Origin: Setomelanomma holmii
Lineage: Eukaryota > Ascomycota > Dothideomycetes > Pleosporales > Phaeosphaeriaceae
Assembly: GCA_010015745.1 (NCBI GenBank)
Contig: ML978406.1
Coordinates: 1 to 17,352, forward strand
Length of the DNA: 17,352 nt
Reading direction: 5' to 3'
This document shows positions 9,157-16,331 of the stretch, piece by piece. Every line of letters begins with the position of its first letter. Within the stretch, counting starts at the first letter, position 1. The translations under genes and the position numbers were made by a program. The notes below the pieces were generated by a model. The model did no database searches and was not told where the DNA came from. It worked only from the letters and a program-made list of their open reading frames with translations.

Positions 9157-9528
9157 AGAGTTGTTGTTGGACTGTCTGTGGAAGAGGGCAAAGGTATGAA
9201 ACCGAACACTTACGTCGGGGAGGATGGCTGGATGATAGACTCGATAGTAAGATGAGAACAAGGGTGTGATTGGGAGACATTAAGAATAGAAGCCTTCACC
9301 GTCTTGTAGTCTTGTCAGTAGCTTCGTTAAGATGTGCGACAGCCTTCAGCCATGTCCAACTGTAGATACTAAAAGCGTGGTAGTAATGCTTAGACTGTAA
9401 TCCTATTCCAAATCTTCACCATCCATCCGTATAATACTCCTTCAAGAGCGAAGATTCCCAGCCTATTCGTGGATATCATGTACATGGCGCATCGCTTCAA
9501 ACAAAACAAAAATCATGCAGCATACCGC

Positions 9529-11124
9529 CTAAAACTCCCCTCCACCGCCACCCATAGCAGCAGCGCCCCATATCCCCACCAACCCCCAGACACCCACTCG
9601 CCATCCCCGCCACAGCCCATGCACGCCCTGCCCTTTGCGCATGCGGCTCGGGCGCTCGAAACCCATGCTCTTCGCGCTCGCTGCTTTGGCTGCGTTCGGG
9701 CCGACGATGGTGATGCCTTCCTCGCGTGTGATGAACCACATGGTTCCGAGAACGCCGCGGTACTGCCCTGGCTCGACGATGGTTTTAAAGCTCGTGTCAG
9801 ACTCGTCCGTTGGACTTCTTTGGCGGGAAGTGGGAAGTGTGCGGTACGATGACGAGATGCGTTCTTCCTCGTGGTCTTGCAGGACGGCGACTTGACCTCG
9901 TCGAAGCACAGTCTCGAGGGGCAGGCGGACAAAGAGCTCGGAAACGGAGGAGAGAAAGGTGCCGAATGAGTATGTTGTGGGCGTGAGAATGGGGTCGATG
10001 CTGAGTGTGGAGCGGAGAAGTAATGGTGTCGAGGATGATATTAATGTCGGGATGCAGGCGTGGAGGAGTGTGGCGGGCAGAATCTTCGGCGAGACAGATA
10101 GTGAAGGGAGAAGGGCGAGAGAAGGGTAGATGGAGCGTGGTGACGAGGAGATGGGCGTTACGATGAGGCGTGTGCGGATGAGGTCAAGAGGGGCGAGGAG
10201 GGCGGCTGCAATGGCTGTTGCAGTGACAGCGACGCCCAGTGACATCAGCGGGCTTGGACTGTCTATTATATCAAGCCCTCCGATTCCGCTGGCGGACGTC
10301 ATCAGTCCAGGATCAGGCACGTTCAGTATCGCGGATATGGCACTTCGCAGCCAGCTCTCGGTCGTCTTGAGCAGGAAATTGTAGATGAAGGCGACATTCG
10401 TGCCTTTCCACACGCCCCATGCCGACTCCTTCTGCCATAGTTGCGCAATCACCTCCAGCAGCGAGTCTGGCCGCTTCAAGTCGAGTTTGCGGGGCGCAAG
10501 TGGGGGAGCGCGAGTGGGTGTTTCTGAGCGTGACCGGCTCCGTGGTGTCCGGCGTCGCTTGTTTGGCGATTGTGATCTCGACTCAGATGGCGAGTATGCG
10601 GGCTGCGGACGTTTTGGCGCGGTCGACGTAAAGTAGCCAGGCGAGTCTTCGTCGCTCTCTTCTTCAGACGGATACTGCCGTTGTCAGTCCCAGTCACATG
10701 TCAGACCTCGAAAACATACATCGACATATTTTCCGCTGTGAAAGCTGTCCGGCCTGCTCTTGCTCCCCCACTCCTCTGTAATTATCCTGCTCAGTGGCGG
10801 CAGCTGGCCGCTCGCTTCGTGGACCTGCAGTATCGTCTTCGCAACCTCGAACGGCTGAGCCAGCAGCACGCTCGTGTAGTTCCACAGCGCCTGATCAAGC
10901 AGTCTCTTCGCATGGCCCGCTACTGTCGGCGAGGTGTCCGGGAAGTACGAGTCGTAGTCCAGGTCGCTCAGAATGTCGCGTGCCTGGCTGCCCAGACTGG
11001 GTTTCGACAACCGCGAGCCGTACGCCGCGGAGGACTGGTTCTGCGGGACATCAGGCGGCAGTCCTATCGAGGGCGGAATGTAGTACGGGCGCAGCGGATT
11101 CGGGGCATCGCGCGAGGTTGCCAT
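9529..11124 (-). CDS. ugo1: Ugo1-like mitochondrial outer-membrane fusion protein (carrier-family fold)
   Basis: Homologue of Ugo1, a modified mitochondrial-carrier-family protein of the outer membrane that links the fusion GTPases Fzo1 and Mgm1. Exons on the minus strand are 11124-10720 and 10674-9529. The 45-nt intron (10719-10675) starts GTATGT, has a CTGAC branch site and ends GGCAG. The product is 516 aa. Carrier-like signatures are degenerate, as usual in Ugo1: PFEVAK (91-96), APLDLIRTRL (296-305) and LPLETVLRRGQ (386-396). Strong Ugo1 segments are LLDQALWNYTSVLLAQPFEVAKTILQ, read from residue 75, and LWQKESAWGVWKGTN (214-228) followed by DPGLMTSASGIGGLDIIDSPSP (256-277). Residues 139-200, just after the splice site, are an acidic then Ser/Arg-rich low-complexity insert. 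The C-terminus (485-514) is a hydrophobic helix then a Gly run. Head-to-head with the mitochondrial ferredoxin gene. Confidence 0.9.
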
Positions 11125-11352
11125 CGCTTAGCCGTGGTGCGGAGAAATTGAAGATGTTTGCAGGTGCGGTGAACAAGCTTTGGGTGTTTTCCGTGGTGAT
11201 GTGCACGCATGCATGCATGAGCGTCAGTGGCGCGCGGCGGTCCGAGCTCGTTGACGTTTCACAGGCTTTCGGAACTTATCGCTGTACAGCGTCGTGCAGC
11301 AATTGTGTTCGCTTCTCCTGCTCGCACACACTAATTCTCGTCTAGGCTGACC
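11125..11352. promoter_or_regulatory. Shared divergent promoter, Ugo1 / mitochondrial ferredoxin
   Basis: 228 bp between the two start codons. It contains the perfect palindrome ATGCATGCAT (11209-11218) within a GCATGCATGCATGA run, a possible protein-binding site (inference). Both products act in mitochondria. Confidence 0.6.
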
Positions 11353-12020
11353 ATGGCTTCGCGGAGGACCTGTGTCGGTGTTTTACGCTGGGCTGAGGGG
11401 ATTCCATCGAGGCCGACATGCGCATCATCGAGTCTAGGCAAGTTTTCGAGTCGAGCAAGTCCTGCGGTACCATGGGCGGTTGGGGCAGCGAATAGGAGGA
11501 TCTCGCCATGGTCGAAGCCGGAATCAAGAGGACTGAAGGCTTCGATATCAATCTCACAATATCGGCAATTCTCGTCAACACCCACACCCCGCCACGGCCA
11601 TCTTGACCCACCACGACCCGGGGAAGAGTAGGCAGTCACGTACTTGCCGTCTGCCACACGACTGACGCGACATGCAGACGCACAATCACATTCATAGACA
11701 AAGGCGCTCACTCGCACACCTTCACAGTCGCAGACGGCGACAACCTCCTCGACATTGCACAAGCCAACGACCTCGAAATGGAGGGCGCATGCGGCGGTTC
11801 CTGCGCCTGTTCGACCTGCCACGTCATTGTCGAGGACGAATCATACTACGACAAGATAGGGGAGCCGGACGACGACGAGAACGACATGTTGGATTTGGCA
11901 TTTGGGCTGACGGAGACAAGTCGATTGGGATGTCAAGTCAAGATGAGCAAGGAGGTGAGCGGGATGGTCGTCAAGCTGCCGAGCATGACGCGGAATCTGC
12001 AGGCCAGCGACTTCAAGTGA
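11353..12020 (+). CDS. yah1: Mitochondrial [2Fe-2S] ferredoxin (adrenodoxin/Yah1 type)
   Basis: Adrenodoxin-type ferredoxin of the mitochondrial matrix. It passes electrons from ferredoxin reductase to Fe-S cluster assembly and, in yeast, to haem A and ubiquinone synthesis. Exons are 11353-11627 and 11678-12020. The 50-nt intron (11628-11677) starts GTAGGC, has an ACTGAC branch site and ends TGCAG. Joining gives PGEERTITFIDK, as expected in the family, and 205 aa. Residues 1-74 form a basic presequence with no acidic residue except Glu15 and Glu57, ending YRQFSS (70-75), a matrix-protease-like site. Cluster ligands are Cys130, Cys136, Cys139 (C-x5-C-x2-C) and Cys177. The acidic helix EPDDDENDMLDLA (154-166) matches the partner-docking region. 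The tail ends KLPSMTRNLQASDFK. The start ATG lies in ACCATGG context. Converges with Rrp15. Confidence 0.95.
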
Positions 12021-12262
12021 AACAAGACATTCAAATATTTGATGTGGAGAAGTGAATTGATAATAATGCAATTGGGAGGTATTTCGAATGACAAGCATAT
12101 TCAACGTTCGGTATCAGACTTGTAGCATACACTCCGCTCGCACGATGACGGTAGAGGATTCAATGAGTCAATGACTGTACTTGTACGTAGTATGGTATCA
12201 TGAATGCATCTTAGACCGAGTTTCTTGCACTCCAAACGCCAGACAATGCATGCTGAGGCCGA
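12021..12262. other. Convergent 3' intergenic spacer
   Basis: 242 bp between the stop codons of the ferredoxin (+) and Rrp15 (-) genes, AT-rich near 12050-12070. Presumed 3' UTRs; no other feature seen. Confidence 0.6.
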
Positions 12263-13285
12263 TCAAGCTTCCACGGATCCTTCTTGCTTTGAGCCGCCGG
12301 TAATCATGTCGAGGAAGCCCTGCTTGCTCATCTCCTTGACCTTCTCTTCCCGCTTCGCCAGACCGACGACGTTCTGTGACTTGGCTTCCTTCTCGGCCTG
12401 CTCGCCCTTGACCTGCGCCGCTCGCACCGCGTTGAAGAGCTTGATGACACCCTTTTGCGCTGTTCGTCTCAAGGCCTTCTCCTGCGCCACAGTTTCCGCC
12501 GTGCTAATATTCGAGTCGTCCAAACCCAACACATCCTTGACGCGTCCCTTTTCCTGCGCTGCCCTCTTCTCCACCACCACTTGCCGCCTAGCCTTCTCCG
12601 TCAGCTTGCTGTCGGCAATCTCCTTGTTTGCTGTCTGTGCATCCTTCGACCGCGCGAGAATGGGCTCCGAGCGTTTTGTCGTGGTGAGCTTCGTGTTCAG
12701 GATCTTCGAGATTGACGTCGCAAAGGCCTCGGGATCGTTGCGTTTTCGCACTTTGCGAGCGGCAGTCGTTGATGTCTCCGAGACCGAGGTGTCGTCTGAT
12801 GCGTCGCTTTCAGAATCTTCCACATCGAACTCATCGGCTTCTGGTTCAGAATCTTCTTCTTCATCGTCGCCCGGCGAGTCGTCGATGATATCGCCATCCT
12901 CTAACTCCTTGACTGGCGCAGTCTTCTTCAGGACAGACTTTACAGGAAGGTCTGCGGTGTGCTTCGGCGTAGCTTTCGGGGGTGCTGCAGGCTCCGGCGC
13001 TGGCGTTGCGGCTGCTTTGGGTGCAGACTTTGGCTGCTTCTTCTGCTTGCGTGGTTCGCCCTCAGGCCTGGGCAATGTCGCATTCGCGCCAGTCGGCTCG
13101 AATGGCTCATCGTCGCTGTCCGGTCGCTTGTGCTCGTAATCTTCCGGCGCATCTCTCGCGCCGCCCTCATCCTCACTCGAACTGTGGTAGAATTTCTGCT
13201 TCTTGACCTTCTTCTTTTCCTTCTTCGGCACCTTTCCGCGCAGTTGATCCTCGGTCCGCCTTCGTTTGAGCGATGTATTTACCAT
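12263..13285 (-). CDS. rrp15: Rrp15-like ribosomal RNA processing protein
   Basis: Homologue of Rrp15, a nucleolar factor of pre-60S particles needed for maturation of 27S pre-rRNA. 340 aa, no intron seen. The frame remains open upstream of 13285 only to a TTG; the ATG at 13283-13285 begins MVNTSLKRRR and is chosen. The N-terminus holds lysine-rich nuclear/nucleolar-type signals (8-31). It is followed by a disordered, acidic and proline/alanine-rich stretch (36-172) with two strongly acidic clusters (128-168). The Rrp15 domain proper spans about 184-325: DPEAFATSISKILNTKLTTT (184-203), EPILARSK, KLTEKARRQ (227-235), RVKDV (248-252), and the C-terminal helix KGVIKLFNAVRAAQ (278-291) with SKQGFLDMITG (320-330). 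Head-to-head with SRP54, 208 bp between starts. Confidence 0.92.
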   Translation of the reverse strand: MVNTSLKRRRTEDQLRGKVPKKEKKKVKKQKFYHSSSEDEGGARDAPEDYEHKRPDSDDEPFEPTGANATLPRPEGEPRKQKKQPKSAPKAAATPAPEPAAPPKATPKHTADLPVKSVLKKTAPVKELEDGDIIDDSPGDDEEEDSEPEADEFDVEDSESDASDDTSVSETSTTAARKVRKRNDPEAFATSISKILNTKLTTTKRSEPILARSKDAQTANKEIADSKLTEKARRQVVVEKRAAQEKGRVKDVLGLDDSNISTAETVAQEKALRRTAQKGVIKLFNAVRAAQVKGEQAEKEAKSQNVVGLAKREEKVKEMSKQGFLDMITGGSKQEGSVEA

Positions 13286-13493
13286 TGTGTTGTGATTGCG
13301 TAAAGTATGGGTCGTTAAGATTGAGCGCAAGTCGCAACCGGAAAAAAGTTCGAGATCGGCAACTCGAGCTCGCTTTCACCGACGCCCAAGCGCGGGGCCA
13401 AAGTCCCCACACCACACCACACCTCCGAGAAGCATCGCTCGTCACGCCGCACCACCCCACTTCCTACCCCTACAACACAGCTCAACCGCCGCC
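13286..13493. promoter_or_regulatory. Shared divergent promoter, Rrp15 / SRP54
   Basis: 208 bp between the two start codons. The SRP54-proximal part is C-rich and pyrimidine-biased on the + strand (about 13400-13490), as is common for leaders of translation-related fungal genes. No TATA box was seen. Confidence 0.6.
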
Positions 13494-15152
13494 ATGGTGC
13501 TTCAAGATCTCGGTCGGCGCATCAATGCCGCGGTCCAAGACCTCACGAGGTCGCCGAACCTCGACGAGAAGGTGCGACACGTGAAGTACTGTCAAGAAGG
13601 TGGCTAACGGTTGCAGGCCTTCGATGCCATGGTCAAGGAGATCTCCAACGCCCTGGTCGAAGCCGATGTCAACGTCAAACTCGTCATGAACCTGCGCCAG
13701 TCGATCAAGCGCTCCGTCGACTTCAAGCACCTCGCGCCGGGCGTGAACAAGAAGCGCCTCATCCAAAAGACCGTCTTCGATGAGCTCGTCAAGCTGGTCG
13801 ACCCACACGCCGAACCATTCAAGCCGCGCAAGGGAAAGTCGAACGTCATCATGTTTGTTGGTCTGCAGGGTTCAGGAAAGACGACAACGTGTACAAAGCT
13901 GGCAAGATGGTATCAGGCGAGAGGATTCAAGGCATGCTTGGTGTGCGCAGATACCTTCCGTGCCGGTGCGTTCGATCAGCTGAAGCAGAATGCGACAAAG
14001 GCGAAGATCCCGTACTTTGGTAGCCATACTCAGACCGATCCTGTCATCGTGGCGGCGGAGGGTGTGGACAAGTTCAAGAAAGAGCGCTTCGAGATCATCA
14101 TCGTGGACACGTCCGGTCGACACAGGCAAGAGAAGGACTTGTTTGACGAGATGGTGCAGATTCAGAATGCTGTGCAGCCTGATCAGACAATCATGGTGCT
14201 GGATGCGACGATCGGGCAGGCAGCAGAAGCGCAGGCGCGAGCGTTCAAGGACGCGGCAGACTTTGGAGCCATTGTCATCACAAAGACAGACGGTGCGGCA
14301 GCGGGAGGTGGAGCTATTTCGGCGGTTGCTGCGACACATACACCCATCGTGTTTATCGGTAACGGAGAGCACATGCTGGATCTTGAGCGCTTCAGTCCGC
14401 AGCCATTCGTCTCGAAACTGCTCGGCATGGGCGACGTACAAGGCCTCGTCGAGCACGTGCAATCACTCAAGCTGGACCAAAAAGATACAATGAAGCACAT
14501 CACGCAGGGCATCTTCACGATCAAGGATCTACGAGACCAGCTATCAAACATCATGAAGATGGGTCCGTTGTCGAAAATGGCCGGCATGATTCCTGGATTG
14601 AGCAACATGATGGGCGGGATGGACGACGAGGAGGGTGGCACAAAGCTGAAGCGCATGATCTACATCTGCGACAGCATGACGGAGAAGGAGTTGGAATCTG
14701 ATGGCAAGATGTTCGTCGACCAGCCAACACGAATGACAAGAATAGCACGCGGCTCAGGCACCTCGGTCCGCGAAGTCGAGGAACTGCTCACCCAACACCG
14801 CATGATGGCTGGCATGGCGAAGAAGATGAAGGGCGGCATGGCCAATATGCAAAAGGCGCAGGGCGCCATGGGCGGCGGCAACAAGCAGCAACAGCTCGCA
14901 GCGATGCAGAAGCGAATGCAGAGCATGGGCGGCGCGGCTGGACGCGGAGGTGGTGGTGGCATGCCAGATCTCGGTGCGATGATGAAGATGCTTGGAGGTG
15001 GAGGAGCTGGAGGTGCAGGAGGTGGGATGCCCGACATGTCGTCACTGGGAGGTATGGGTGGCATGGACATGAATGCAATGATGAAGATGATGGGCGGTAT
15101 GGGTGGTATGGGAGGCATGGGAGGAGGCGGTGCAGGACGAGGCAAGCGGTAA
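13494..15152 (+). CDS. srp54: Signal recognition particle 54 kDa subunit (SRP54)
   Basis: SRP GTPase that binds signal sequences as they leave the ribosome and targets the complex to the ER receptor. Exons are 13494-13571 and 13617-15152. The 45-nt intron (13572-13616) starts GTGCGA, has a GCTAAC branch site and ends TTGCAG. 537 aa. The N domain (1-about 100) begins MVLQDLGRRINAAVQDLTRS. In the G domain, the P-loop is GLQGSGKTT (108-116), followed by DTFRAGAFDQLK (138-149), DTSGRH (190-195), TKTDG (248-252) and GNGEH (274-278). The M domain, from about 320, includes the finger loop MKMGPLSKMAGMIPG and the RNA-binding SGTSVREVEELL with a nearby MTRIARGSG. From about residue 445 a Met/Gly-rich tail ends in GGM repeats and GRGKR. 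The start sits in GCCATGG context. Length and motifs are complete. Confidence 0.97.
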
Positions 15153-15353
15153 CGAAGCGAGAGGTGTTATTCTTTCTTCTTGTCCTTCAACTGCATAGCC
15201 GCGGCGTTTGGAGAGTACTGTAGAACTTGGGAGGTTTCCAATGTCTACACGTACAGAAAGCATAAACTACCCGTTTCAAAATTTCGGAACTCGACTAATA
15301 CTACAGACTGCACGCTGCGGTGTTGCGCACAGCTTTCTAAGTTGACTTTGGAG
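15153..15353. other. 3' region of SRP54, border of the transposon block
   Basis: 201 bp that should contain the SRP54 3' UTR. Composition becomes AT-rich from about 15260. No gene seen. Confidence 0.55.
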
Positions 15354-15507
15354 TAACGTATCTTACAAGCGAATTACCTACACAGACGAGTTATTTACCT
15401 TTCTAAGTCTCTAATAAAATCTACTATTTTATATAACGTACTCCACGGGCGAGTTGCACGGGGCGAGTTGCCCACCTTGCCAAGCCCCCACCAAAATCTA
15501 CCGTCTT
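15354..15507. repeat. Two tandem copies of a probable pogo/Fot1 terminal region, one shifted to A/T
   Basis: Copy 1 (15354-about 15430) and copy 2 (15434-15507) both begin TAACGTA. In a 47-column alignment (15384-15430 against 15461-15507) there are 16 differences. Fourteen are G-to-A or C-to-T, all with A/T in copy 1, and two are transversions. Copy 2 contains the motif GGGCGAGTTGC twice, 14 bp apart (15447, 15461). Copy 2 directly precedes the transposase relic, so it is probably the element's left terminal repeat next to a TA target. The matching right end is not in the window. Confidence 0.65.
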
Positions 15508-15523
15508 GCACAGTAGGACCGCA

Positions 15524-16014
15524 ATGTTTCAACAACCTAACCAGCTATCAGCTTCAAAAGAGGCTCTATTGCAGCTTGCGCTTCTGGCTATCAAACAAGA
15601 CACGAATCTCTCCCAACGACGCGCTGCTGATATCTTTGAGGTCTCTCGAAAGACGCTCAGTCGATGACGCACTAGAACTCCCTTTTGAACGCAATTGCGC
15701 ACCTAATTCAAGCAATCTTCGTCCAAATGAGGTGGACGTGGTTGTTTAGTATATACTTGACCTTAACGCGCAAGGATCTCCACCCCAGCTTCCTGCTGTA
15801 AAGGATATGGCTGATCTACTGCGCAAGGAGCGTGGCCAACAGTCAGTAGGCGTTAACTGGGCTGGGACCTTTGTCAAAGGTTGACCTGAGCTCAAAATTA
15901 AGTTCAATCGCAAGTAAGATTATAAGAGAGCTCTCTGCGAGGATCCTGAGATTATATGAGGCTGGTTCTGACTTGTAGAGAACATGAAGGCCAAGCACAG
16001 TATTCTTGACAAAG
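15524..16014 (+). pseudogene. Truncated pogo/Fot1-type (Tc1-mariner superfamily) transposase relic
   Basis: N-terminal third of a CENP-B-like DNA-binding/DDE transposase. Frame A (15524-15664) reads ALLQLALLAIKQDTNLSQRR, then AADIFEVSRKTLSR, a helix-turn-helix. It ends at TGA 15665, with a 1-nt frameshift within about 15668-15690. Frame B then gives YILDLNAQGSPPQL, VKDMADLLRKERG, VNWAGTFVK, PELKIKFNRK, DYKRALCEDPEII and NMKAKHSILDK, the standard order in fungal pogo elements. Stops in frame B are 15747 (TAG), 15882 (TGA), 15915 (TAA), 15957 (TGA) and 15969 (TGA). Several are explained by CGA-to-TGA or CAG-to-TAG. The frame is cut right before the expected catalytic-domain start, where the Copia end begins. 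Dead element. Confidence 0.85.
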
Positions 16015-16094
16015 TGTCAGAATATCGACTATATCAACCTTCAAGCCAATGAGCGAGAAGGTCGGCCTTTTTGCATCCAACAGTTGTGAGCCCG
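16015..16094 (+). mobile_element. Probable 5' LTR and primer-binding site of a Ty1/Copia element
   Basis: Sequence begins TGTCAGAATATCGAC, resembling Copia LTR starts, and CCAACA at 16077-16082 would be the matching end (TGTYRG..CCAACA). That makes an unusually short LTR of 68 bp. Immediately after, GTTGTGAGCCC (16083-16093) differs by one base from the complement of the initiator tRNA-Met anticodon arm, the half-tRNA primer used by Ty5/copia elements. The left end interrupts the pogo relic. The 3' LTR is outside the window, so the ends cannot be confirmed here; a longer LTR is possible. Confidence 0.5.
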
Positions 16095-16331
16095 GATTTG
16101 CACACTGCAATCTTCCAACTACTGAAGTTCACCTACAACTGCTATTTCTTTAGCATCTCTTTATCTCTTAATTAACACTAAACACTTCACGTCTCTGAAG
16201 GATACTGCGGACACACTAGATACCGTAGACACACTGCAGACGCACTGCACACACTAGATATACTGGACATACTAGGCATACCAGCACATCTGCACCTTGC
16301 AGTTATCACTATCCTGCTATCTATTATAGCA
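16095..16331 (+). mobile_element. Copia leader between PBS and gag
   Basis: About 240 bp without a coding frame that I recognise. It contains irregular repeats around ACACACTAGATA (16210-16270). It most likely is the untranslated leader of the retroelement, or the remaining part of its LTR if the LTR is longer than proposed. Confidence 0.45.

Larger units (their letters stand above)
6454..9528. other. Gene-poor intergenic stretch, about 3.1 kb
   Basis: No gene can be supported on either strand. The longest frames (for example 7887-8372 and 8363-8668, +) begin at arbitrary codons, have no family motifs, and overlap tandem repeats whose period is not a multiple of three. The portion 6480-6640 is AT-rich with many TAG/TAA triplets and may be old transposon debris. 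Listed separately are the tandem repeats, the 150-bp-spaced direct repeat, the inverted-repeat block and one hairpin. The rest (for example 8050-9130) shows nothing I can name. Confidence 0.6.

Noticed and set aside
12204..13139. 311-codon frame opposite Rrp15
   Set aside because: Antisense shadow: its Ser/Ala-rich product mirrors the acidic and lysine-rich codons of Rrp15, which has clear family motifs.
14660..15145. Proline-rich frame opposite the SRP54 tail
   Set aside because: Antisense reading of the Gly/Met repeats gives Pro/Ile runs; no independent support.
15468..15749. 93-codon frame over the transposase start
   Set aside because: It joins an out-of-frame reading of the helix-turn-helix region to the true second frame of the relic, so only its last part is ancestral protein.
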